Positions 6,248-12,315 of a stretch of DNA of 12,315 nucleotides are shown piece after piece. Numbering within the stretch: the first letter of the stretch is position 1; every line of letters begins with the position of its first letter. The position numbers and the translations under genes were made by a program. Under the pieces are notes generated by a model. That model made no database searches. It had not been told where the DNA came from and saw only the letters and a program-made list of their open reading frames with translations. The stretch comes from Haloferacaceae archaeon (lineage in GTDB: Archaea > Halobacteriota > Halobacteria > Halobacteriales > Haloferacaceae): positions 1 through 12,315 of the forward strand of contig JAHENP010000143.1 of the NCBI GenBank assembly GCA_018609965.1, in the 5' to 3' direction.

Positions 6248-7834
6248 ATGGGACTCAGGTGTCTGCTCGGGCACGACTACGGGGAGACTCGGGCCGAGCG
6301 CGAACGGGAAGAACGGGGCGACGAGTTGGTCGTCACCGTGACAGAAGTCGAGGAGTGTACGCGGTGTGGCGACACACGCGTCGTCTCCGAGAACACGGAG
6401 GTGACCAGCCTGAGCACCCCGAACGAGCCCGACGGGACGGCACCGAGACGGACAGGTTCCACCCCCGCACAAGAGGGTGATCGGACGGCCACCGACCCGA
6501 CCGAGGCCGTCGTCGACGAGGACGTGGAGGTCGTGATCGACGACGCCGACAGTGGGTTCGGCGACACCAGTGGGGACGGGTTCGACGGACCGGCGGAGTC
6601 GACGGGCGAACAGACCGTCGAGACGGACCGGCTGACGACGGACGACGCCGAGATTCTCGACGGTGACTCCTCGGAACCGGACGCCACACGCGACGACCGT
6701 GGGCGTGGTGAGTGGCCCGACAGCGACACCACCCACCCCGCAGACACCACGGAGCCGACGGCGGGTGACGGCTCCGTCGCGACGGACGACACCGAGGCTG
6801 GGGGGCAGGCGGCGACCGGCGCGGATGCGGGGGTCGTCGACACGGACACCAACGACACGGAGATTATCGACGCGAGCGAGTCCGGCACGGACATCGCCGA
6901 CGCGAGTGGGCCAGATACGGATGTCGCCGACGCGAGCGAGTCCGACACTGGCATCGTCGACGCGAGCGAGTCCGACACGGAGATTCTCGACGCAGACGAC
7001 ACAGACACAGAAGCTGTCGACTCCACCAAATCGGAAGCCGTTGACCCGGACGTTCCCGTGGGTGAGGACACCGAGATCGTCGCCCCGGACACCGACGAGT
7101 CAGGCGCGGAGATCATCGACGCAGACGGGTCGGTCGACGACGCGGACACGGAGATCGTCGATCCAGGCGGACCTGCCGGTGACACAGACACGGGGATCGT
7201 GGACGCGGACGCGGTGGCGGGCGACGAGGCGACCACCGGGAGCGATCCGGCCGGCGACCAGGCGGACACGTCGCCGACCGACCAGGAACCGGTCGTCGAC
7301 GACGCGGAGATCGTCGAGGGGCCGGGCGGGGAGGACGCAGAGATCGTCGACGAGACGCGGTCCGACGAGAGCCCGGCGGCGCGTGAGGCGCGGAGTGACG
7401 TGGTCGACGGCGTCGAGACCGACCCGGCGTCGCCGACGGACGACGCGGAGATCATCGACGGCACCGGTGACTGGCCGGCACCCGAGGGCGAGGATCGCGG
7501 CTACGACGCCGAACCGGACGACGAGGACGGCGAGGTGCCCGTCGACGGGTTGCAGGCGGACACGGATCTCGACCCCGAGTCGCTCGTCGACGACGAGACG
7601 GAGTTCGTCGGCCGGTCGCCGGAGCCGACGGGACAGGCGAGCAACGGTGCGGCCGCGAACGGTGACGGCTCCGCGACCGGTGTGAACCTCTCGACGACAC
7701 ACGAGGACGCCGTCGGGGAGTACTTCTGTCCGAAGTGTGGCCACGCCGAGACGGTCGGCCAGTCGTCGATGCGGAAAGGCGACATCTGCCCGGAGTGTCT
7801 GCGCGGCTACATCGACGAACGGGCCGGAAACTGA
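6248..7834 (+). CDS. DUF7093-like acidic repeat protein between two zinc-binding ends
   Basis: A 528-residue protein in three parts. Residues 1-50 (MGLRCLLGHDYGE..., then CTRCG) offer Cys5, His9, Cys37 and Cys40 as a possible zinc site; this opening is recalled as the haloarchaeal DUF7093 family. Residues 50-485 are extremely acidic, low in hydrophobics and built on about 15 degenerate copies of a short motif, Asp-(Thr/Ala)-Glu-Ile-(Ile/Val/Leu)-Asp. Between 202 and 261 six copies fall in a strict ten-residue register. The end, residues 491-522, is a zinc ribbon: FCPKCG (Cys494, Cys497) and CPECLRGY (Cys514, Cys517). There is no signal peptide or membrane helix, so it is probably cytosolic with a disordered linker. 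The two ends suggest a scaffold or a nucleic-acid or protein binder; the function is unknown. A DUF5611 gene follows after 120 bases and has its own possible promoter. Confidence 0.82.
   Translation: MGLRCLLGHDYGETRAEREREERGDELVVTVTEVEECTRCGDTRVVSENTEVTSLSTPNEPDGTAPRRTGSTPAQEGDRTATDPTEAVVDEDVEVVIDDADSGFGDTSGDGFDGPAESTGEQTVETDRLTTDDAEILDGDSSEPDATRDDRGRGEWPDSDTTHPADTTEPTAGDGSVATDDTEAGGQAATGADAGVVDTDTNDTEIIDASESGTDIADASGPDTDVADASESDTGIVDASESDTEILDADDTDTEAVDSTKSEAVDPDVPVGEDTEIVAPDTDESGAEIIDADGSVDDADTEIVDPGGPAGDTDTGIVDADAVAGDEATTGSDPAGDQADTSPTDQEPVVDDAEIVEGPGGEDAEIVDETRSDESPAAREARSDVVDGVETDPASPTDDAEIIDGTGDWPAPEGEDRGYDAEPDDEDGEVPVDGLQADTDLDPESLVDDETEFVGRSPEPTGQASNGAAANGDGSATGVNLSTTHEDAVGEYFCPKCGHAETVGQSSMRKGDICPECLRGYIDERAGN
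6851..7030 (+). repeat. Six 30-bp tandem units in the acidic repeat gene
   Basis: Units start at 6851, 6881, 6911, 6941, 6971 and 7001 and encode ten residues each, of the type xDTxIxDASE. The core GACGCGAGCGAGTCC is exact at 6869, 6929 and 6959. Divergence is greatest in the last two units. The register shows recent unit duplication inside an older, degenerate repeat field. Confidence 0.85.
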
Positions 7835-7923
7835 ACGCGGCATGGCGGGCTGGCACCCGGACGCGTGGGTCGACTCACCGGTGTTGCGGGTCGACGACGC
7901 GGGTGTGGCGTGTCTGACGAAAC

Positions 7924-7930
7924 TGCTAAA
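7924..7930 (+). promoter_or_regulatory. Possible TATA-like box for the DUF5611 gene
   Basis: TGCTAAA lies 25-31 bases before the ATG at 7955. It is a weak match, but it is the only AT-containing stretch at the right distance. Confidence 0.4.
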
Positions 7931-7954
7931 CACACCCCAGTCGAACGACTGAAC

Positions 7955-8338
7955 ATGAAGGAGTACAAGATGCGTCGCGGCGAACACCTCTCGGATCGGA
8001 TGGCGGATCTGCGTGCGGAGATCGAGGAGTACTTCGGCGCGGTGGCGGGGACAGAGGAGGCGAACGGCCACGAACTGTACGTCGTCGAAGACCCGGACAA
8101 CCCGGTGTTCGACCGGATTCTCGCGGGTGCCGCGGAGTACTCCGGCAAGAAGGACCGACTGGCCGTCCACTTCGAGGAACGCGACGCAGAAGATGTCATC
8201 GCGGAGGGGAACGCCGACGCCGCCGCGGAGGCGGTCGACCTGAAGAACGACTTCTTAGAGGCGGCGACGGGTCGTGACGCCAAGTCGCGACGCGACTCGA
8301 TGAAACGGCAGGTGGAAGACGACGCGCCGGACGTCTGA
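7955..8338 (+). CDS. DUF5611 family protein
   Basis: A 127-residue soluble acidic protein with no signal peptide or cysteine. It begins MKEYKMRRGEHLSDRM and contains the conserved stretches NGHELYVVEDPDNPVFDRI (about 43-61), GAAEYSGKKDRLAVHFEER (about 64-82) and GNADAAAEAVDLKNDFLEAATGRDAKSRRDS. These are recalled as signatures of the haloarchaeal DUF5611 family. The C-terminal third is predicted helical with clustered Lys and Arg among acidic residues, so contact with nucleic acid or protein is possible. No function is known. ATG at 7955 starts the conserved block directly and has a weak TATA-like element 25-31 bases upstream. It follows the DUF7093-like gene on the same strand; whether the two work together is not shown by the sequence. 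Confidence 0.85.
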   Translation: MKEYKMRRGEHLSDRMADLRAEIEEYFGAVAGTEEANGHELYVVEDPDNPVFDRILAGAAEYSGKKDRLAVHFEERDAEDVIAEGNADAAAEAVDLKNDFLEAATGRDAKSRRDSMKRQVEDDAPDV

Positions 8339-8380
8339 GGCCGACCACAGTGTGTGCACGGACCCGCCGACTCCGGCAGT

Positions 8381-8388
8381 GTTATACT
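8381..8388 (+). promoter_or_regulatory. TATA box for the thiolase-DUF35 operon
   Basis: GTTATACT lies 24-31 bases before the ATG at 8412, a good haloarchaeal TATA box at leaderless spacing. It follows the DUF5611 stop by 42 bases, so the thiolase operon has its own promoter. Confidence 0.65.
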
Positions 8389-8411
8389 GACCCCTCTCCG
8401 TAACCCCGGTA

Positions 8412-9578
8412 ATGACGGGTGTACGCGTCGCCGGAGTCGGCCTCACCGAGTTCGGCGAACACGCCGGTCGGACGGGACGAGACCTGTTCGCCGAGGCCGC
8501 GAACGTCGCCTTACGTGACGCCGGCGTGGACCGTGAGCGGGTCGAACAACTCAACTACGGCAACTTCATGGGGGCTCTCGCCGAGCGGCAGAGCCACCAG
8601 GCGCCGTTGATGGCGGAGGCGGCGGGGCTCCACTGTCCGGCGACGCGTTACGAGGAGGCGTGTGCCAGCGCCGGCGTCGCCGTTCGCGAGGCGGTCCGAG
8701 CCGTCCGCGCGGGCGAGGTAGACGTGGCCGTCGCCGGAGGGATGGAGCGGATGACGAACCTCTCGACGGAACGGGTGACGGAGTCGTTGGCCGTCGCCGC
8801 CGACGAACTGTTCGAGGTGCGCGCGGGGGTGACGTTCCCCGGCGCGTACGCGCTGATGGCCCGGCGATACTTCGACCGGTTCGGCGGCGACCAGACGGAT
8901 CTGGCACACGTCGCGTCGAAGAACCACACCCACGCGCTCGACAACGAGTACGCCCAGTACCAACGCGAGGTGTCCGTCGAAGAGACACTGGACGCGCCGA
9001 CCGTTGCCTCACCACTTGGACTGTTCGACGCCTGTCCGGTGACCGACGGCGCGAGTGCGCTCGTGTTGGTGTCGGAGGCGGCCGCACAGCGACACGATCT
9101 GACCGCGCCGGTCGCGATCACCGGGACGGGACAGGGCTCCGACCGCGCGGCGCTCCAAGACCGAGAGACGATTGCGGAGACGCCGGCGGCGCGGCGGGCC
9201 GCGACGGCCGCCTACGACGACGCCGGAATTACCGCCGACGATGTCGCCGTCGCGGAGGTCCACGACTGTTTCACCATCGCGGAGGTGTTCGCCTTAGAGT
9301 CGTTGGGGCTGTACGAGCCGGGCGAGGCGGTCGGGGCGGCACGACGCGGTGAGACCACCCGCGACGGGGAGTTGCCGGTGAACCTCTCGGGCGGGCTGAA
9401 GGCGAAGGGTCACCCGGTCGGTGCGACCGGCGGCTCACAGATCGCGGAGCTGACACGACTCCTCCGGGGTGACCACCCGAACAGCGAGTGGGTGTCGGAC
9501 GCCGAGGTGGGCGTGACACACAACGCCGGTGGGACGGTCGCCAGTGCCGTCGTCCACGTACTTGAGGTGGCCGGATGA
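8412..9578 (+). CDS. Thiolase family protein (archaeal/SCP2-type acyl-CoA acyltransferase)
   Basis: A 388-residue cytosolic enzyme with the complete thiolase fold. The nucleophile is Cys84 in YEEACASAGVAV. The second conserved block is VHDCFTIAE with His284 and Cys286. The third is NLSGGLKAKGHPVGATGGSQIAE with His334. Near the C-terminus NAGGT stands where classical degradative thiolases have a second catalytic Cys. This pattern is that of SCP2-type and archaeal thiolases, where the HDCF cysteine is thought to act as acid/base. The archaeal acetoacetyl-CoA thiolase works in a complex with HMG-CoA synthase and a DUF35 protein in the mevalonate pathway. Here the DUF35 gene overlaps the stop codon (ATGA at 9575), but no HMG-CoA synthase is present. 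A role in another acyl-CoA condensation or cleavage is therefore equally possible. ATG at 8412 is supported by the TATA box. Confidence 0.88.
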   Translation: MTGVRVAGVGLTEFGEHAGRTGRDLFAEAANVALRDAGVDRERVEQLNYGNFMGALAERQSHQAPLMAEAAGLHCPATRYEEACASAGVAVREAVRAVRAGEVDVAVAGGMERMTNLSTERVTESLAVAADELFEVRAGVTFPGAYALMARRYFDRFGGDQTDLAHVASKNHTHALDNEYAQYQREVSVEETLDAPTVASPLGLFDACPVTDGASALVLVSEAAAQRHDLTAPVAITGTGQGSDRAALQDRETIAETPAARRAATAAYDDAGITADDVAVAEVHDCFTIAEVFALESLGLYEPGEAVGAARRGETTRDGELPVNLSGGLKAKGHPVGATGGSQIAELTRLLRGDHPNSEWVSDAEVGVTHNAGGTVASAVVHVLEVAG

Positions 9579-9964
9579 GCGACGGTGCCCCCGGCGGCGA
9601 CGCGGGCTACGACGAGTGGGCTGACGCGCTCGCCGAGGACGGCTACTACCTGTCGTGTCCGGCGGGCCACGGCTCGCTCCCGCCGCGCCGCGTCTGCCCG
9701 GAGTGTGGCAACGACTCGTTGTCGGAGGAGCCGCTCCCGGCGGCCGGCGAGGTGGTCACCTTCTCTGCGGTCCACGTCGCGCCGCCGGACTTCGCCGAGC
9801 AGACGCCGTACGTCACTGCGGTCGTCGAGTTCGGGCCGGTCCGGCTCACCGGGATCGTCCGCGGTCTCGACGCCGACGAGGTGGAAATCGGCACACAGGT
9901 CGGTGTCGACGTGACCCGCAACGAAGCGACCGGGAACCGGCTGGTGGTGTTCCGGCCGCGGTGA
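9575..9964 (+). CDS. DUF35 zinc-ribbon OB-fold protein (thiolase partner)
   Basis: A 129-residue protein of the DUF35 / Zn-ribbon OB-fold family. An N-terminal helix with DEWADALAEDGYYL (13-26) leads into a zinc ribbon with Cys28, Cys41 and Cys44 (CPECG). The fourth ligand may be His32, since the usual first CxxC pair is replaced by CPAGH. An OB-fold beta barrel follows (about 57-128), with TFSAVHVAPPDFAEQTPYV and LTGIVRG, ending in VVFRPR. In archaea such proteins bridge thiolase and HMG-CoA synthase and help channel acetoacetyl-CoA. The ATG overlaps the thiolase stop as ATGA, so translation is probably coupled and the products are probably made in fixed ratio. The gene converges on the next one with 17 bases between the stops. 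Confidence 0.88.
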   Translation: MSDGAPGGDAGYDEWADALAEDGYYLSCPAGHGSLPPRRVCPECGNDSLSEEPLPAAGEVVTFSAVHVAPPDFAEQTPYVTAVVEFGPVRLTGIVRGLDADEVEIGTQVGVDVTRNEATGNRLVVFRPR

Positions 9965-9981
9965 CGACGGCCCGGTGTGGG

Positions 9982-10593
9982 TCAGAACCGCAGTTCGACC
10001 CCGTACTCCGAGGGGTCGCCGTCGGTGTCGACCGTGAGTGCGTCTCTGACGAATCGGTTGCCGTTCGCTCCTGCGGTGAGTACCATGTCGGTCCGCGTGT
10101 CGAGCGTCTGTAGATCGAAGCTGTCGGCGTACGGGAGGAGGCTGACGTACGACCGGAACCGAGTCGGCGCACCGTCATCCGTCGTGTCGAATTGGACCCC
10201 GACGAGTGGTGAACCCGCGTGGTCTGCCAGCCGGAATCGGAGCTCGTGGACCGTGTCGGAATCTGTCTGTTCCAACACCAGTCGCCCGACGGACTCGGGG
10301 GTCGGCTCGGCTTCGTCCGAGTCGGTCGCGTCGACGACTCGCTCCCGTTGTGTCTCGGTGAGTTTCCGACCGACTGTGCGTGTCACAGTGTACGGGTACG
10401 CGACGCTCACGGCGCCAAAATCGGTGTAGAACGTGAGATAGAGACTCGACCCGCCTGACGAAAGGTACAGGTAGAACTCCTCGGCGTCGGGGCGTTTCTC
10501 TGGACCCACAAACTCCTCAATGTCGTAGCCGAGTCGCTCGTACTTCTCGGTCACCTCTGCGGCCACGGCTTCGATTCGGCGTTCAGTCGGCAT
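9982..10593 (-). CDS. Unrecognised 203-residue protein paired with a winged-helix regulator
   Basis: I do not recognise a family. The 203-residue protein has no signal peptide, membrane helix or cysteine. Residues 1-25 look like an amphipathic helix (MPTERRIEAVAAEVTEKYER). Residues 43-75 are beta-rich and aromatic (YLYLSS, SLYLTFYTDFGAVSVAYPY). An acidic loop (about 94-106) and a further mixed alpha/beta part ending in YGVELRF follow. The ATG at 10593 lies 11 bases inside the end of the upstream winged-helix gene, so the two are almost certainly cotranscribed and perhaps translationally coupled. An in-frame upstream extension exists but would run through the regulator's tail, so it is not favoured. 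Local GC is lower than in the neighbours (57% over 10501-10560 against 72% over 9361-9420, hand count). It could be an effector or ligand-binding partner of the regulator; this is inference. Confidence 0.75.
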   Translation of the reverse strand: MPTERRIEAVAAEVTEKYERLGYDIEEFVGPEKRPDAEEFYLYLSSGGSSLYLTFYTDFGAVSVAYPYTVTRTVGRKLTETQRERVVDATDSDEAEPTPESVGRLVLEQTDSDTVHELRFRLADHAGSPLVGVQFDTTDDGAPTRFRSYVSLLPYADSFDLQTLDTRTDMVLTAGANGNRFVRDALTVDTDGDPSEYGVELRF

Positions 10594-11077
10594 TCGACAC
10601 GCTCCGATTCGGTGTCGGTCTCTCCGCTCTGCCGGTAGGGATGCTCTCGGTGTCTCCGGCGTTGTCAGCCCGTTCGTCCGGATCTGTTCCGCCGAATCGC
10701 TCGTCTGCGACGCCGGCCCGCACCGCACCGACCGCGGCGTTCAGTTCCTCCAACTCCCGCAACACGACGCTGTCGTCGACGATGCGGTAGGTCGTTCCGT
10801 CGACCGACGCCACGACACCACGGTCGACGAGCACGTCGAGGTGGTCTCGAACAGCCTGTGGCGTGATCCCCGCACGCTCGGAGATCGTTCCGGTGGTGAA
10901 CTCGTGGCCCGGCGGTGAGTCGAGAATCGCGTCGACCAACAGTGCTCGCGCCGGCGTCATGGCCAACTCCAACCACCCGCTGGGGTGCTCCTGCCGCATC
11001 CGTTTGATCTCGTCGAGACTAGGACGACCCCCAACATCGGTTGGGTCCCTACTACTGTCTGATTCGCTTTCGTCCAT
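10583..11077 (-). CDS. Winged helix-turn-helix transcriptional regulator
   Basis: A 164-residue protein. Residues 1-20 are polar and disordered. Residues 21-60 contain a helix with MRQEHPSGWLELAM and TPARALLVDAILDSP. The HTH follows at about 61-88 (TTGTISERAGITPQAVRDHLDVLVDRGVV), with the second helix at 63-69 and the recognition helix at 73-84, and a short wing at 89-100 (SVDGTTYRIV). Residues 102-125 form an acidic helix, possibly for dimerisation; the last 40 residues are low-complexity and disordered. The layout is the MarR/ArsR-like wHTH common in haloarchaeal repressors. No metal-binding cysteines are present, so metal sensing of the ArsR type is unlikely. It leads a two-gene operon with the overlapping 203-residue gene and is divergent from the small gene at 11222, so it may control both through the AT-rich region between them. 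Confidence 0.82.
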   Translation of the reverse strand: MDESESDSSRDPTDVGGRPSLDEIKRMRQEHPSGWLELAMTPARALLVDAILDSPPGHEFTTGTISERAGITPQAVRDHLDVLVDRGVVASVDGTTYRIVDDSVVLRELEELNAAVGAVRAGVADERFGGTDPDERADNAGDTESIPTGRAERPTPNRSVSNAD

Positions 11078-11100
11078 ATGTGCAGCTATGTGTGGCGCGA

Positions 11101-11111
11101 TGGTACAAAAC
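11101..11111 (-). promoter_or_regulatory. TATA-like box for the winged-helix operon
   Basis: The minus strand reads GTTTTGTACCA, ending 24 bases before the ATG at 11077. The spacing fits a leaderless start. An upstream ATTTGGTTTTCG stretch could act as the BRE/A-tract side. Confidence 0.5.
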
Positions 11112-11143
11112 CGTGTCGAAAACCAAATCTGTGTTTGGGAGAG

Positions 11144-11167
11144 AAATTATATAGCAACGATTATAAC
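11144..11167 (+). promoter_or_regulatory. Two AT-rich TATA-like boxes for the small divergent gene
   Basis: AAATTATATA at 11144-11153 and GATTATAAC at 11159-11167 lie in a window of unusually low GC (38% over 11101-11160, hand count). The first is spaced correctly for a GTG at 11177, the second for a start of transcription near 11190 and a short leader before ATG 11222. The two boxes could also be sites for the divergent regulator. Confidence 0.5.
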
Positions 11168-11221
11168 TGTCTGAGTGTGCCAGATGGTGAACCGAACCAT
11201 GCCTGTGCGCTCCTCTCTGTA

Positions 11222-11503
11222 ATGGTCTCACACCACTGCTGGGGGTCGCCGATCTCCCGAGGCGCGGCGGTGAACTTCGCTGCCGTGGCCACCGACGAAC
11301 TCGGACAGGCCAAGGCCGACTTCGAGACGCTCCGTACGTCCCCGGAGTACCCGTTCGTCGGCAACAGGGGTCCAGAACGGGCAGTGTTGGAGACAAACGA
11401 GTTCGGCGCGCTCGCGCGGTTTCTCCACGAAACGTGCGACTGGCCGCGCTGGAAGATCAACTCGAGGCTCAAACATTTCGAGACGGACGAGTTTGAGTTT
11501 TGA
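11222..11503 (+). CDS. Unrecognised small protein
   Basis: A 93-residue protein of unknown family. It starts MVSHHCWGSPISRG, is predicted mostly helical through DELGQAKADFETLRT and ETNEFGALARFLHETCDWPRW, and ends KINSRLKHFETDEFEF. It has two Cys (6 and about 70) and several Trp and His, but no zinc-finger spacing. ATG at 11222 is chosen because 13 of the first 15 codons after it end in G or C, as in neighbouring genes, while only 7 of the 15 codons between GTG 11177 and this ATG do. A leaderless start at GTG 11177 (108 residues) cannot be excluded because a TATA-like box sits 24-33 bases before it. The gene is divergent from the winged-helix operon and converges on the hydrolase with six bases between the stops. 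The end is T-rich. Confidence 0.65.
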   Translation: MVSHHCWGSPISRGAAVNFAAVATDELGQAKADFETLRTSPEYPFVGNRGPERAVLETNEFGALARFLHETCDWPRWKINSRLKHFETDEFEF

Positions 11504-11509
11504 GCCGTG

Positions 11510-12315
11510 TCAGGACCGCTCGACAGTCACGCGCGCGTCGCCGCCGGCGCCGTCTGCGGTGATTGCGTCGTCGTCACCGTCCGCCGCCTCGTCGTCTGTG
11601 TCTCCGCTCGCGTCCACGTCTTCCTCCTCGCGGTCCGCCCGCACCGCCGCGACGAACTGCTCGGGGAACTCGACGTGTGGCAACAACATCGCCTCGTCGA
11701 AGACGACGAGTCTGGCGTCGGCGGTCTCTGCCAACTCCCGCCCCTCCGCCAACGGCGGGAGATCGGCCTCCCGGCCCCAGAGGATCGTCGTCGGCACGTC
11801 CAGATCGGCCAACGCCGGCCCCAGCGCCAGATCGCTGTTAAGATCACCGGCGATGAACGACGCGGGCGCGAACCGGGCACCCTCCTGGTGGGTGGTGCGC
11901 CACTCGTACTCCTGCCACTCCTCGCCCGCCTTCGCGGGGTCCCAGTAGCCGTGGTCGGCGTTGAAGTAACGGATCGACGGCTTCGAGCCCAGCAGGTTGA
12001 ACACCGCCTCGCCGAGCACCGGCGCACGCAGCAGTTCGCGGAGCCACGTCTTCGGCGGCTCCGGCCCGCCGGTGGCGGTCGGACAGATCAACGCGAGCCG
12101 GCTGGCGTCCGTGTCGCCGCGTTCGAGCGCGCTGGTGACGTACGACGCAGACAACGAGGAGGCAAGCACCGCCGGCTCGTCGTACTCGGCAAGGAAGTCA
12201 CCGACGAAGTCCTCGTACAGCGCCGCAGAGTACCGCAGCGGCGGCCGGTCGGAACGACCGAACCCGGGGAGGTCCGGCGCGACGACGTGGTGGTCCTCGG
12301 CGAGGTCCGCGACGA
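11510..12315 (-). CDS. Alpha/beta hydrolase (partial, N-terminus off the right edge)
   Basis: The 267 C-terminal residues are present. The first visible part is VVAPDLPGFGRSDRPP, the strand and loop before helix A in the alpha/beta hydrolase fold. The nucleophile elbow reads VLASSLSASYV, where the middle Ser of ASSLS aligns with the usual GxSxG serine. After a cap-like region (TWLRELLRAPVLGEAVFNLL...) come TTILWGREADLPPLAEG with the likely catalytic Asp and LLPHVEFPEQF with the catalytic His. The triad is thus complete. Family members hydrolyse esters, epoxides, haloalkanes or C-C bonds; the substrate cannot be told. The last 45 residues are a highly acidic low-complexity tail (EEEDVDASGDTDDEAADGDDD), unusual for the family and probably a haloadaptive extension. 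The reading frame continues open to the window edge, with the first full codon at 12313. Confidence 0.85.
   Translation of the reverse strand, partial: VADLAEDHHVVAPDLPGFGRSDRPPLRYSAALYEDFVGDFLAEYDEPAVLASSLSASYVTSALERGDTDASRLALICPTATGGPEPPKTWLRELLRAPVLGEAVFNLLGSKPSIRYFNADHGYWDPAKAGEEWQEYEWRTTHQEGARFAPASFIAGDLNSDLALGPALADLDVPTTILWGREADLPPLAEGRELAETADARLVVFDEAMLLPHVEFPEQFVAAVRADREEEDVDASGDTDDEAADGDDDAITADGAGGDARVTVERS

Noticed and set aside
6898..7030. Regular 30-bp spacing considered as a CRISPR-like array
   Set aside because: The units are contiguous without unique spacers and lie in frame within an acidic coding repeat.
6277..7464. A 395-codon minus-strand frame, Ser/Thr/Val-rich, resembling a surface protein
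   Set aside because: It is the mirror of the acidic Asp-Glu-Ile repeats, whose antisense codons give Ser/Val/Ile repeats. It has no signal peptide or promoter.
7842..7952. A 36-codon frame (MAGWHPDAWVDSP...) between the acidic repeat gene and the DUF5611 gene
   Set aside because: It is the tail of a frame overlapping the previous gene, has no promoter at suitable spacing, shows no recognisable motif, and contains the possible DUF5611 promoter.
9982..11510. Possible mobile element or toxin-antitoxin pair, suggested by lower GC and overlapping genes
   Set aside because: No integrase, transposase, terminal repeats, direct flanking repeats or recognisable toxin motif was seen. The block is listed as a finding, not as an element.

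Overview
The window is chromosomal DNA from a haloarchaeon (class Halobacteria). The evidence is high GC (72% by hand count over 9361-9420), strongly acidic proteins rich in Asp and Glu, start codons lying 22-33 bases behind TATA-like boxes with no ribosome-binding site (leaderless transcripts), a secreted surface glycoprotein with a PGF-CTERM-like tail, and an archaeal pantoate kinase. The genus cannot be fixed from the sequence. No tRNA, rRNA, CRISPR array, integrase or insertion sequence was seen. No gene-free stretch exceeds 300 bases; the longest is 5975-6247.

Layout. 1-144 (+) is the end of mutL. 158-529 (-) is a SpoIIAA/STAS-like protein. 691-1161 (+) is an O6-alkylguanine-DNA alkyltransferase-fold protein with no cysteine at all. 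1261-2949 (+) is an Hvo_1808-type surface glycoprotein, followed by a short tandem repeat that copies its stop codon. 3059-3895 and 3928-4518 (+) are pantoate kinase (CoA synthesis) and a nicotinamidase-type hydrolase (NAD salvage). 4611-5747 (+) is a membrane sensor histidine kinase. 5765-5974 (-) is a small zinc-finger protein. 6248-7834 (+) is a long acidic repeat protein between two zinc-binding ends (DUF7093-like), followed by a DUF5611 protein at 7955-8338. 8412-9578 and 9575-9964 (+) are a translationally coupled thiolase and DUF35 OB-fold protein. 9982-10593 and 10583-11077 (-) are an overlapping pair: a winged-helix regulator and an unrecognised protein. 11222-11503 (+) is an unrecognised small protein sharing an AT-rich divergent promoter region with that pair. 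11510-12315 (-) is an alpha/beta hydrolase running off the right edge.

Working together. Most of the window is ordinary core chromosome: DNA repair, cofactor synthesis, signalling and acyl-CoA metabolism. The clear functional couplings are the thiolase with its DUF35 partner and the winged-helix gene with its overlapping partner. The least explained parts are the 9982-11503 block, which has lower GC and an AT-rich core, the cysteine-free alkyltransferase, and the acidic repeat zinc protein. No defence system, mobile element or other self-contained new system is clearly present. The best candidate for an undescribed small module is the winged-helix, partner and divergent small gene block.
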